Below the pieces are notes generated by a model. That model was given only the letters and a program-made list of their open reading frames with translations, did no database searches and was not told the origin of the DNA. From contig JADJGV010000005.1 in assembly GCA_016707895.1 (NCBI GenBank), positions 1 through 64,000 on the forward strand: DNA of 64,000 nt, in the 5' to 3' direction. Origin of the DNA: Myxococcales bacterium (GTDB taxonomy: Bacteria; Myxococcota_A; Polyangia; Haliangiales; Haliangiaceae). Both the position numbers and the translations under genes were made by a program. Of this stretch, positions 47,832-56,939 are shown one piece after another (the first letter of the stretch is position 1; each line of letters begins with the position of its first letter).

Positions 47832-50292
47832 ATGATTCGACTGAGCTTCGTTTGTCTTGGCCTTGCGACCGCGCTGTGCGCGGCGGCGTGCAGCGACGAC
47901 GGCGGCGGCGCCCCGATCGACGCGCCGGTGACCCCCGACGCCGACGTCGACGCCGGCACCGACGCGCCACCGGCCACGGTGGTCGCGGCCCGGCCGTCCA
48001 AGTCGGGCACCATCGCGATCACCGAGGACGACACCCGGGTGATCATGGTCAACCCGGAGGCCGGCACGGTCAGCATCTTCGACACCGCCACCAACGCGCG
48101 GCTGGTCGAGCTGCCCACCGGCCGCGAGCCGAGCGCGGTGGTGATCCACCCCGACGGCAAGTCCGCGTACGTCGCCAACCGCGGCGACGGCACCGTCGTC
48201 AAGATCGCCAACCTCGACGGCACGCCGTCGGTGTCGGGCCCGCTCGCGGTCGGCTCCGAGCCCACCGGCCTGGCGCTGTCGCCGACCGGCGCGACCCTGT
48301 ACGTCGCCGAGTGGGCCGAGGGCCGGATCGCCGTGGTCGCGACCGCGACGATGACCGAGACGGGCGCCATCACCGCGCCGCGCAACCCGCGCGGCGTGGC
48401 GGTCACCAACGACGGCGACGCCGACGACAGCGACGAGCTGATCGTCGTGCCCGAGTTCTACGGCGAGCCGACCGGCGCCGAGGCCGCCGACGGCAGCCGC
48501 GCCGGCCGGGTCCGGCTGTACCGCGCCAGCGACCTCAGCCCCGACACCGCGATCACGCTGGCGGCGATCGACAGCGGCTTCGCGCCGTCGACCGCGCCGG
48601 CCGGCGCGCCGACCGTGACCACCGCGCCCAACCAGCTGTGGAACGCGGTGATCGTCGGCACCAAGCTGTACCTGCCGTCGATCTCGGCGGCGCCGGCGGC
48701 GCCGACCAACTTCCAGAGCAACGTCCACGCGGTGGTCTACGTCGGCGATCTCGCGACGCACGCCGAGGACCGCGGCCTCAACGGCACGATGGTGCTGCCC
48801 AAGCTGGTCCGCGATCAGATCCCCGATCCGACCGCCAAGCAGTTCCTGGCCGACATCGTCGACCTCGACTTCATCGGCACCGGTGTCGCCTACGTGCTGT
48901 CGCGCGGCAGCGACACCGTCCAGCGCGTCGTGCTCGATCCGGCGCAGGGCCCGCGGCTGGGCTCGCCGCAGAACAAGCAGATCGAGCTCAACACCACGCC
49001 GGCCGGCTCGGCCGGGCCGTGCCAGACCCCGACCGGCATCGTCACCGCGCACGCCGGCGCGCGGGCCTTCGTCAACTGCTGGGTCACGCGCTCGCTCGGC
49101 GTGCTCGACCTGTCGCAGCAGGCGCTGACCACCACCGTCGCCTCGTCGGCGATCGCCGCCGGCGAGCGCGACGTGCAGGACGGCCGCCGGTTCTTCTTCA
49201 CCGGCCGCGGTCGGTGGTCCAACAGCGGCTGGAGCGACTGCGCGTCGTGCCACCCCGACGGCCTGTCCGACAACATCACGTGGAGCTTCGCGGCCGGGCC
49301 GCGGCAGTCGACCTCGCTCGACGGCTCGTACACCCACGGCCCCGGCGCGCAGCAGCAGCGGGCGTTCAACTGGACCGGCATCTTCGACGAGATGCACGAC
49401 TTCGAGCGCAACACGCGCGGCGTGTCGGGCGGCAAGGGCGCGGTGACCCGGCCCGACCCGGCGATCGCCGGCGCGGCGTGCGGCAACCTCGCGCAGGAGG
49501 CCCAGGCGCCGATCTCCGCCGACGGCCTGGGCCGGTCGGTCAAGCTCGACCAGGACGTCGCCGGCAACTGCACCCCACGACTGGGACAAGGTCGAGGCCT
49601 ACGGCAAGACCGTGCGGCCGCCCCTGGCGCTGCGCAAGCAGGACCCGGCCGCGGTCGCGCGCGGCGCGGCCCTGTTCGGGCTGGCCACCGCCACCGCCAA
49701 CAACGCCGGCTGCGTGAAGTGCCACGGCGGTCCGGGCTGGACCGCGTCGCGGGTGGCGTTCCCGCTGTCGACGGTGGATCCGTCGCCGCTGGTGGCCACG
49801 CCGTTCACGCCGCCGGCGGCCTGGGCGCCGGCGACCTCGGACCAGGGCTGGAACTTCCACACCACCAAGATCAACACGCAGCCGTCGTCGGCGTTCTTCC
49901 CTGGCTTCGAGGCCACCAACCGCGCCGCGCCCAACCAGATCGCGTGCGTGCTGCGCAACGTCGGCACGTTCGGCGGTGACGCGCTCGAGCAGCGGCTGGT
50001 CAACGGCAACCTGGTGCGCGCGCAGGGGCGCCTCGGCTACAACGTGCCGTCGCTGTACGGCCTCGCGGTCGGCGCGCCGTACCTCCACCACGGCGGCGGC
50101 AGCGATCTGGCCGACCTGTTCGACGACCCGGCGTGGCAGGCCCACATCACCGCCGGCAACCCCGTGTGGCTGGCGACCGGCACGCCGGCCGAACTCGCGG
50201 TGAAGAAGGCCGACCTGGCGGCGTTCCTGCTGTCGATCGACGCGGTCACGCCCGAGCAGGCGCTGCCGGCCGGCTTCGACGGCTGCCTGTGA
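47832..50292 (+). pseudogene. Beta-propeller/c-type cytochrome lipoprotein, split by a +1 frameshift
   Basis: The lipoprotein (lipobox LCAAACSDD, Cys20) has an N-terminal seven-bladed propeller (IHPDGKSAYVANRGDGTV, LSPTGATLYVAEW), heme motif CASCH near 49240 and, after the frameshift, CVKCH near 49720. The frame breaks at the CCCC run 49573..49576: removing one C gives NCTHDWDKVEAYGKTVRPPL and an intact ~819-residue protein with two hemes. The layout matches MauG/diheme-peroxidase-related surface proteins of Myxococcota. GGAGGA lies 4 nt before the ATG. Either this strain has a broken gene or one C is a sequencing error. Confidence 0.8.
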
Positions 50293-51648
50293 TCAGTCGT
50301 CGCTGAGATCGTCGCCCGCCTCGCCGCCAGCCAGCGCGGCGGCGGCGGGGTGCTTGCCCAGGTAGCGGCGCAGCTGGTTGCGGTGGACGCCGAGGCGGCG
50401 GGCGGCGCGGCTGACGTTGCCGCCCTCGGCCTTGAGCGCGGCGAGGATGGTGTCGTCGTCGGGCAGCCCGACCGATCGGGGCCGGGCCGGCTCGGCGGCC
50501 TCGGCGGCGGCGCTCGCGACGTGGGCGCGCCCGGCCTGCTCGTCGAGATCCTCGGCGCGCACCGCCGGGCGGTCGCCCTCGAAGGCCGCGTGGGCGGCGC
50601 GGGCGGCCTCGGCGATCAGCTCGCGCACGTTGCCCGGCCACGGCCGCAGCAAGCACGCCTCGATCAGCGACGGGTGGGCCGGCAGGCCGCGGCTGGCGAT
50701 GGCCTCGGCCACCAGCCACGGGATCTCCTCGAGCCGCTCGCGCAGCGGCGGCAGGCGGACCTCGGGGCGGCCGATGCGGTAGTAGAGGTCGTCGCGGAAC
50801 CGCCCGGCGGCGACCGCGCCGCGCAGATCGCGCAGCGTCGCGGCGACCACCCGCAGCTGCACCGCCCGCGGGCGCGCCGCGCCCAGCGCCAGCAGCTCGC
50901 CGGTCTCGAGCACGCGCAGGAGCTTGGCCTGCACGTCGAGGTCGAGCTCGGCCACCTCGTCGAGGAACAGCGTGCCGCCGTCGGCCGCCGCCAGGTAGCC
51001 GTCGGCGTCGCGGTCGGCGCCCGAGTACGCGCCCTTGCGGGTGCCGAACAGCAGGCGCTCGGCGAGGCCGGCCGGGATCGCGGCGCAGTTGACCGCGACC
51101 AGCTCGCCGCTCACGCCCGAGGCGCGGTGGAACGCGCGCGCCGCGAGCTCCTTGCCGACGCCGCTCTCGCCGGTGACCAGCAGCGAGCGCCCGCCGCGGG
51201 CCGCGCGCTCGACCGCGCTCCACGCGGCGCGCAGGGTCGGGCCGACGACGCCGTCGCCGGTGGTCACCGTCGCGCCCTCGAAGGCGCGGACGTCGTCGAC
51301 CGCGACCGCGACGGTGCGGCCGACCCGCACCACCACCGGCGCCGGCGCCGCCACCTCGATCGACGCGATCTGCCGCCCGCCGACGTGGGTGCCGTTGCGG
51401 CTGCCGAGGTCGGCGACCCGCACCTGCTCGCCGGCCCACGAGACGCGCGCGTGCTGGCGGCTCATGCGCTCGTCGTGGGCGTCGGCCAGCGTCTCGCGGC
51501 CGAGCACCAGCCCGGCGGCCGGGATGCGCAGCGCGATCAGCCGCGGCGCGCGGTCGCTCCACACCACCAGCACGCCGGGCACCGGCGCGCTGTCGCGGCT
51601 GGATTCGACCTCGCTGTCGCGAGCGGTCTCCCACGTCGGCCGTGACAT
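50293..51648 (-). CDS. FHA-domain sigma-54-type activator with altered contact loop
   Basis: The 451-residue protein has an FHA domain (~25-118, MSRQHARVSW, GSRNGTHVG), then an AAA+ domain with GESGVGKE (160-167) and LFLDEVAE. Where sigma-54 activators carry GAFTGA this one has GAYSGA (206-211). A Fis-type helix-turn-helix closes the protein (GNVSRAARRLGVHRNQLRRY). The loop change may weaken sigma-54 contact. TAGGAT lies 7 nt before the ATG. Its stop abuts that of the cytochrome gene with no gap (TGATCA), exactly as for the other FHA activator at 1973. Confidence 0.9.
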   Translation of the reverse strand: MSRPTWETARDSEVESSRDSAPVPGVLVVWSDRAPRLIALRIPAAGLVLGRETLADAHDERMSRQHARVSWAGEQVRVADLGSRNGTHVGGRQIASIEVAAPAPVVVRVGRTVAVAVDDVRAFEGATVTTGDGVVGPTLRAAWSAVERAARGGRSLLVTGESGVGKELAARAFHRASGVSGELVAVNCAAIPAGLAERLLFGTRKGAYSGADRDADGYLAAADGGTLFLDEVAELDLDVQAKLLRVLETGELLALGAARPRAVQLRVVAATLRDLRGAVAAGRFRDDLYYRIGRPEVRLPPLRERLEEIPWLVAEAIASRGLPAHPSLIEACLLRPWPGNVRELIAEAARAAHAAFEGDRPAVRAEDLDEQAGRAHVASAAAEAAEPARPRSVGLPDDDTILAALKAEGGNVSRAARRLGVHRNQLRRYLGKHPAAAALAGGEAGDDLSDD

Positions 51649-51655
51649 CCGGCTG

Positions 51656-51661
51656 ATCCTA
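51656..51661 (-). promoter_or_regulatory. Candidate -10 box (TAGGAT) for the FHA activator gene
   Basis: TAGGAT on the minus strand ends 7 nt before the ATG at 51648. Confidence 0.45.
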
Positions 51662-51786
51662 CGGGGCCGCGCACACGAAATCGATCGAGCGGGGCCTCGT
51701 CGCGCCATGCCGCCGCCATGACCCAGCCAGGGTGGACCGCGGACCACCGGATCGACCGACACCCGAGATCCATCTCGTAATCGATC

Positions 51787-51811
51787 ACACTGTCCATTCG
51801 CTGCACAGTGT
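51787..51811. promoter_or_regulatory. Inverted repeat upstream of the AT-rich promoter
   Basis: ACACTGT (51787..51793) and ACAGTGT (51805..51811) form a 7-bp perfect inverted repeat with an 11-bp spacer, ending 14 bp before the -35 box. The spacing puts the arms on one helix face, as for many dimeric regulators. Confidence 0.5.
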
Positions 51812-51825
51812 AAAATCAAATCAAA

Positions 51826-51854
51826 TTGTAAATGAATTGGTCGATATGTATAAT
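51826..51854 (+). promoter_or_regulatory. Strong sigma-70-type promoter TTGTAA-17-TATAAT
   Basis: TTGTAA (51826..51831), a 17-nt spacer and a perfect TATAAT (51849..51854) lie in a ~170-bp AT-rich patch, in sharp contrast to the rest of the window. It points at the secreted protein gene at 51969 with a leader of about 105 nt. Confidence 0.75.
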
Positions 51855-51968
51855 ATCTGAATGTCAGAATGATACGGAACCTCACACAACTCTCAGAGCT
51901 TACGGGCACATGGCAAACCCCGGCATCCTGGAACGGCGGTTGCTCTAGGTCACCCCACGGAGGTGATC

Positions 51969-52769
51969 ATGCGTCTCAGCTCGTTCGTTCCCGCTGCTCT
52001 CGCGCTGTCGCTCGCTGCTTGTGCCGACCAGGCCGATGACCCGGTCGACACGGCCCCGCTCCAGTTGACGCACAACGACGCCAACTTGATCGAAGGCAGC
52101 TTCGTCCACGCCGGCTCGGTCGTCACCTTCGACAGCCGCGTGGTCGGGCCCGAGCACGCGCTGCTCCACCTCGACGTCAACGGCGTGACGCTGACCGCCG
52201 ACCTCGATCTCGCCGGCGGCGCGTTCACCCAGGACGGCGGCCTCGGCGCGCTGTACGCCGACGACGTCGCCGCGCTGATCGGGCTGCGCGACGCGATCGG
52301 CGCCACCCACCCCGAGCTGATCGACACGCTGCACGGCAAGCTGCTGGTGCGCCACGCCGACCGCATGGCCGAGGCGCCGCAGGGCTACACGCTCGACAAG
52401 CGCGTCATCGACATGACCACGCTGACGGCCGCGGTCGACGATCGCGCCGGCTCGTGCGGCAACGACGGCACCACCTGCCTGCCCGGCATCGGCGGCTACG
52501 CGTACGAGTACCACGACTCGACCGGCCACGGCTGCACCGCGACCTACACCTCCTACGGCAACTACGCCTCGAGCTGCCAGGGCCGCTGCGGCGCCGGCTG
52601 CAACTGGTGGTTCGACGACGACATGATGCAGGACTGCCTCGATCACGATCGCTGCGTCGACCACCACCCGACCGGCGGCTCGGGCTCGGGCAGCGCCTAC
52701 TGCGGCGACGAGTTCTGGGACGCGGACGGCGACTACGTCGTGACCTACGCGGCCTACTGCCCGAACTGA
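51969..52769 (+). CDS. Secreted lipoprotein with PLA2-like Cys/His-Asp motif
   Basis: The 266-residue protein has lipobox LSLAACADQ. The C-terminal ~100 residues hold ten Cys, including GRCGAGCNWWFDDD and QDCLDHDRCV. The CxGRCGxGC...DCLxHDxC pattern resembles the calcium loop and catalytic His-Asp pair of secreted phospholipase A2, and also a bacterial domain of unknown function with the same Cys order. Enzyme activity is inference. An excellent SD (GGAGGTGAT) sits before the ATG and the strongest promoter of the window lies upstream, so high regulated expression is expected. Confidence 0.75.
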   Translation: MRLSSFVPAALALSLAACADQADDPVDTAPLQLTHNDANLIEGSFVHAGSVVTFDSRVVGPEHALLHLDVNGVTLTADLDLAGGAFTQDGGLGALYADDVAALIGLRDAIGATHPELIDTLHGKLLVRHADRMAEAPQGYTLDKRVIDMTTLTAAVDDRAGSCGNDGTTCLPGIGGYAYEYHDSTGHGCTATYTSYGNYASSCQGRCGAGCNWWFDDDMMQDCLDHDRCVDHHPTGGSGSGSAYCGDEFWDADGDYVVTYAAYCPN

Positions 52770-52805
52770 CGCGCGCCGATGGCCACCTCCGGCCACTCGA
52801 GACGA

Positions 52806-52811
52806 TATGAT
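52806..52811 (+). promoter_or_regulatory. Candidate -10 box (TATGAT) for the PPIase gene
   Basis: TATGAT ends 6 nt before the GTG at 52818, within GATATGATCGCG, the same string as upstream of 41871. Confidence 0.5.
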
Positions 52812-52817
52812 CGCGGC

Positions 52818-53678
52818 GTGCGCGCCGCGTTCGTGCTTTTCGGAGTCACCCTCGTCGCCTGCGGCGGCGGTAACGCGCCCTGCGGCCCGCGGCCTGGCGT
52901 CGTGGCGTGCGTCGACGACACGCCGGTGACCGCCGCCAGCGCGCGCGAGCACCTGCGACCGCCACGGACCGTGCCCGGCAAGGCCGCGCCGATCGATCCC
53001 CACACCGACGCCGTCGACGCGGCGATCCGCGTCGAGCTGTTCGCCGCCGAGGCCCGGCGGCGCGGCCTCGGCGATCGGCGCGCCCGCACCGCCGTGCTGA
53101 ACCAGGCGCTGATCGCCGACGAGCGCGCCCGCCAGCGCCTGGCGCCGGCCGACGTCACCGACCCCGCGATCGACGCGCTGCTGCAGGCCACGCCGGGGCG
53201 GGTCGCGAAGATCGAGGGCGTCCACGTGCGCGCGATCTACCTCGCCGACGCGGCCACCGCCGAGGCGGTCTACGCCCAGGCGGTCGGGCTCGACGACGCC
53301 GGCTTCGCCGCGCTGGCCCGCGCCCGCTCGCAGGACCCCAGCGCGGCGAACGGCGGTGACCTCGGCGTGCTCGACGACGACCACAGCCCGATCGAGCTGG
53401 TGCGCGCGGCGACGCCCCTCGCCGAGGCCGGCGCGCTGACCGGCCCGGTCGCGCTCGCCGACCGTCGCTTCGTGATCCTGCGCGCCGTCGCTGTCTCCGT
53501 CCGCCCCGAGCCGCCCGAGCAGCTGCGGCCGCGGGCCCGCGAGTACCTGGCCCGCCAGGCCGAGGTGGTGGCGCTCGACGCGCTGGCCGCGCAGCTCGAG
53601 CGCGCGCACCGGGTGCGCCGGTTCCCCGACGCGTTCGCGGCGCTGACCGCCGGGGCGACGCCCGACGGCGGCCGGTGA
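52818..53678 (+). CDS. Parvulin-type peptidylprolyl isomerase lipoprotein
   Basis: This 286-residue lipoprotein (GVTLVACGGG) is built like SurA/PrsA: a helical N-terminal part (~40-125) and a parvulin domain (~130-235) with VHVRAIYLAD, FAALARARSQDPSAANGGDLG and a final RFVILRAVAV strand. It would assist folding of exported proteins. The GTG has TATGAT 6 nt upstream. Its TGA overlaps the GTG of the serine protease gene (GTGA), which suggests the protease is its client. Confidence 0.85.
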   Translation: MRAAFVLFGVTLVACGGGNAPCGPRPGVVACVDDTPVTAASAREHLRPPRTVPGKAAPIDPHTDAVDAAIRVELFAAEARRRGLGDRRARTAVLNQALIADERARQRLAPADVTDPAIDALLQATPGRVAKIEGVHVRAIYLADAATAEAVYAQAVGLDDAGFAALARARSQDPSAANGGDLGVLDDDHSPIELVRAATPLAEAGALTGPVALADRRFVILRAVAVSVRPEPPEQLRPRAREYLARQAEVVALDALAAQLERAHRVRRFPDAFAALTAGATPDGGR

Positions 53679-54706
53679 GCGCGCCGGTCGTCGGCGGCGC
53701 GCCCGACGTCGACCACCCGGGCGTGGTCGCGATCGTCGAGCGCCGCGCCCGCTGCGACGCGCCCGAGGCGGTGCGCTGCTCGGGGACGCTGATCGCGCCG
53801 CGGGTCGTGCTGACCGCGGCCCACTGCCTCGACGGCCGCCGCGCCGATGAGCTCGAGGTCGTCGTCGGCGCCGACCTGCGCGGGCCGGCCGGGGCCGCGC
53901 TCGCGGTCCAGGACGCCGCCCTCCACCCCGGCTACGCGCCCGGGCAGCTGGTCGCCGGCCACGACCTCGCGCTCTTGCTCCTGGCCGAGCCCGCCGCCGT
54001 CGCGCCGGTCGCGCTGGTCGACGCGCCGCCGCCCGAGCTGGTGGTCGGCGCCACCGTCCGGCTGGTCGCGCTCGGCGCGCCCGCCGACCACACCGACGGC
54101 GGCCAGCGGCTCGCGGCCGACGCCACCGTCGCGGCGGTGACCGCCAACGACCTCACGCTCGACGGCCCGGGCGTGCCGTGCGGCGCCGACTCGGGCGGCG
54201 CGGCGTTCCTCGCCACCGCGGTGGGCGAGCGCCTGGTCGGCGCGATCAAGGCCAGCGGCGCCGGCTGCGTCGCGCCCGGCTACGTCACCGCGATCGCCGG
54301 CGAGCTCGACGGCTTCGTCCGGCCGTTCGTGGCGATGGCGGCCACCGCGCCGGGCCCGGTGCGCCCGCCGATCGCGGCGCTCGACGCCTGCGGCGCGAGC
54401 TGCGCCACCGTCGACGACTGTCCGCTGGGCACGCTGTGCCTGCCCGAGGGCGACGGCAGCCGCTGCGGCTACCGCGACCTGCGCGCGGCGAGCTTCGGCG
54501 ACGCCTGCGCCAGCGGCGACGCCTGCGTGCCGGTCGGGCAGGGCAGCGCGCGCGGCTGCCAGATCGCCGCGCCGTGCGGCGTGGCCGTCGAGGAGCCCGG
54601 CTGTGGCTGCGGCGCGCAACCGGCGCCGGGCCCCGCGCTATTCCTGGTCGCGGCGCTGGTGGTTCACCGACGACATCGGCTCGCGCGGCGGCGGCGGACA
54701 CGCTAG
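53675..54706 (+). CDS. Trypsin-like (S1) serine protease with MYXO-CTERM-like tail, no signal peptide seen
   Basis: The 343-residue protein has the S1 triad in order: His in LTAAHC, Asp in GHDLALL, Ser in PCGADSGGAA. The start VSAPVVGGAP is like a mature trypsin N-terminus (xVGG), with no signal peptide before it. After the protease domain a Cys-rich stretch (~245-320) leads to GCGCGAQ, a hydrophobic helix and RRHRLARRRR, a MYXO-CTERM-like sorting tail. A secreted, cell-surface-sorted protease without an export signal is odd; the true start may be missing or fused to the PPIase by recoding. It is coupled to the PPIase by a 4-bp overlap. Confidence 0.85.
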   Translation: MSAPVVGGAPDVDHPGVVAIVERRARCDAPEAVRCSGTLIAPRVVLTAAHCLDGRRADELEVVVGADLRGPAGAALAVQDAALHPGYAPGQLVAGHDLALLLLAEPAAVAPVALVDAPPPELVVGATVRLVALGAPADHTDGGQRLAADATVAAVTANDLTLDGPGVPCGADSGGAAFLATAVGERLVGAIKASGAGCVAPGYVTAIAGELDGFVRPFVAMAATAPGPVRPPIAALDACGASCATVDDCPLGTLCLPEGDGSRCGYRDLRAASFGDACASGDACVPVGQGSARGCQIAAPCGVAVEEPGCGCGAQPAPGPALFLVAALVVHRRHRLARRRRTR

Positions 54707-54718
54707 CTTCACCGCTAT

Positions 54719-56860
54719 ATGCGTCGTGCGCTCGGGCTGTTGCTGATCCTGTCGACCGTGGCGTGCTCGGGCAAGAAGCGCGCGAGCGACCCGCCCGGGA
54801 CCCCGCCACCGCCGCCGCCCGGCGTCGGCACCGCCGCCAGCCTCGGCGCCGGCGATGGCGAGGCCGTCGAGCTCACGCCCGATCAGCTGCGCGAGGCGGC
54901 GCTGGCCGCGGCGTTCGTGCGCCGCTTCGAGCGCGATCACCTGCGCCGCCGCGTCCTCGACGACGCGATCTCGGCCGAGGCCTTCACCGCGTACCTCGAT
55001 CGGCTCGACCCCGAGAAGATGTTCCTGCTGGCGTCGGACCGCGAGGCGCTGGCCGCCGACGCCAAGCGCATCGACGACGCGATCCACGCCGGCGATCTGT
55101 CGCTGGCCCACGCCGCCGCCGCGCGCTACCGCGAGCGGGTGGCGGTGGTCGAGAAGATGGTGGCCGAGCTCCTGGCCGGCCCGATCGATCACGACGACGC
55201 CGAGGCGGTCGAGCTCGACGACAAGAAGCTGGCCGCGGCCCAGACCGACGCCGAGCTGCGCGAGCGCTGGCGGCAGCGGCTCGAGCTCGAGCTGCTCGAT
55301 CGCACCGCGGCGCCGCTCAAGCCGGCCAAGGGCGCGCCGCCGCTGGCGCCCCTGCCCGAGCGCGAGGCCAAGGCGGTCGCCGCGATGGCCACCGCGTACG
55401 CCGGGCGGTTCGCGCGCCTCAAGACCGCGCGCCCGATCGACGAGTCGGCCGACCTGCTCAACGCGGTGGCCAGCGTCTACGATCCGCACACCGAGTACCT
55501 GCCGCCGTCGGACAAGGCCAACTTCGACATCGCGATGACCGGCTCGCTCGAGGGCATCGGCGCGGTGCTGCGCGAGAAGGATCACTACGTCGAGGTCGCC
55601 GAGCTGGTGGCCGGCGGCGCCGCCTGGCGCCAGGGCCAGCTCGCCGCCGGCGATCTGATCCTCGCGGTCACGCCCGACGGCCGCGACACCGTCGACATCG
55701 CCGACATGAACATCGACGACGTGGTCAAGATGATCCGCGGGCCCAAGGACACCAAGGTCACGCTCAAGGTCAAGAAGGAGAGCGGCGCCGACGAGACCAT
55801 CGCCATCACCCGCGACGTCGTCGTGATCGAGGCCGCCTACGCGCGCGGCGCGGTGCTCGGCGGCAAGGGCCTGCCGAAGCTCGGCTACGTCTACCTGCCC
55901 GGCTTCTACGGCGGCCAGGGCCGCGACGCCGCCGCCGACGTGCGCGACCTGCTGGTCCGGCTGCAGGCCAAGGACGTGGCCGGCGTCATCCTCGACCTGC
56001 GCGGCAACGGCGGCGGCCTGCTCGACGACGCGGTCGAGCTGACCGGGCTGTTCGTCGATCAGGGCCCGGTGGTGCAGGTGGCCGACGGCGCCGGCGACCG
56101 CGAGGTGTTGACCGACGACGCGCCCGGCACGGTGTTCGATCGGCCGGTCGTGGTGCTGGTCGATCGCTTCAGCGCCTCGGCCTCGGAGATCGTCGCCGGC
56201 GCGCTGCAGGACTACCGACGTGCGGTGATCGTCGGCACCAGCCCGACCCACGGCAAGGGCACGGTGCAGTCGCTGGTCAACCTCGATCGCGACGCCGGCG
56301 GCCGGCTGCAGCTCGGCTCGCTCAAGCTGACGATCCAGCAGTTCTACCGGATCAACGGCGCGTCGACCCAGCTCGACGGCGTCAGCCCCGACATCGCGCT
56401 GCCCGATCCCACCGCCTACATCGACACCCGCGAGGGCTCGCTGCCCCACGCGATCGCCGCGTCGAAGATCGACCCCGCGCCCCACGACGACTGGGCGGCG
56501 CGCTGGGAGCTGGCCGCGCTGCGCAAGGCCAGCGCCAGCCGCGTGGCCAAGCAGCCGCTGTTCGCCAAGATCGACGCGTCGGTCGCGCTGCTGAAGGCGC
56601 GCCGCGCCGAGACCCAGGTGCCGCTGGCCCGCGCGGCCTGGGAGGCGCGCCGCGCCAAGCAGGTCGCCGCGGCCGAGGCGGTCGAACTCGACTTCACCAA
56701 GATCCCGGCGTCGCTGAAGGTCGAGCTGCTCGATCCGCCGCCGGCGCCCGCGCCCGGCGCGCGCGTCGACGATCGGATGGCCAAGTGGGGCGACGGCCTG
56801 GCCCGCGACCCGTGGCTGGCCGAGACCGCGCGGGTGCTCGCCGACATGACGCGGCCGTGA
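54719..56860 (+). CDS. prc: Tail-specific (S41) C-terminal processing protease, Prc-like lipoprotein
   Basis: The 713-residue protein has lipobox LSTVACSGKK. A helical N-terminal region (~40-230, FERDHLRRRVLDD...YLDRLDPEKMFLL) is typical of Prc/Tsp. The PDZ domain (~255-345) includes GIGAVLREKDHYVEV and AAGDLILAV. The S41 catalytic part has LDLRGNGGGLLDDAVEL, the nucleophile Ser in FSASASEIV and the general base Lys in HGKGTVQ. A C-terminal Prc extension follows. It degrades or trims periplasmic proteins at their C-termini. It lies 12 nt after the serine protease gene, so the three genes probably form one envelope proteolysis/folding unit. Confidence 0.93.
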   Translation: MRRALGLLLILSTVACSGKKRASDPPGTPPPPPPGVGTAASLGAGDGEAVELTPDQLREAALAAAFVRRFERDHLRRRVLDDAISAEAFTAYLDRLDPEKMFLLASDREALAADAKRIDDAIHAGDLSLAHAAAARYRERVAVVEKMVAELLAGPIDHDDAEAVELDDKKLAAAQTDAELRERWRQRLELELLDRTAAPLKPAKGAPPLAPLPEREAKAVAAMATAYAGRFARLKTARPIDESADLLNAVASVYDPHTEYLPPSDKANFDIAMTGSLEGIGAVLREKDHYVEVAELVAGGAAWRQGQLAAGDLILAVTPDGRDTVDIADMNIDDVVKMIRGPKDTKVTLKVKKESGADETIAITRDVVVIEAAYARGAVLGGKGLPKLGYVYLPGFYGGQGRDAAADVRDLLVRLQAKDVAGVILDLRGNGGGLLDDAVELTGLFVDQGPVVQVADGAGDREVLTDDAPGTVFDRPVVVLVDRFSASASEIVAGALQDYRRAVIVGTSPTHGKGTVQSLVNLDRDAGGRLQLGSLKLTIQQFYRINGASTQLDGVSPDIALPDPTAYIDTREGSLPHAIAASKIDPAPHDDWAARWELAALRKASASRVAKQPLFAKIDASVALLKARRAETQVPLARAAWEARRAKQVAAAEAVELDFTKIPASLKVELLDPPPAPAPGARVDDRMAKWGDGLARDPWLAETARVLADMTRP

Positions 56861-56939
56861 GGCTCGCCGCGCGTGGCGCCTGACCGGCCGCTGACCGCTC
56901 TTACGGCCAGGACCCAGAGATAGCCTCGCTGGCGCTCGG

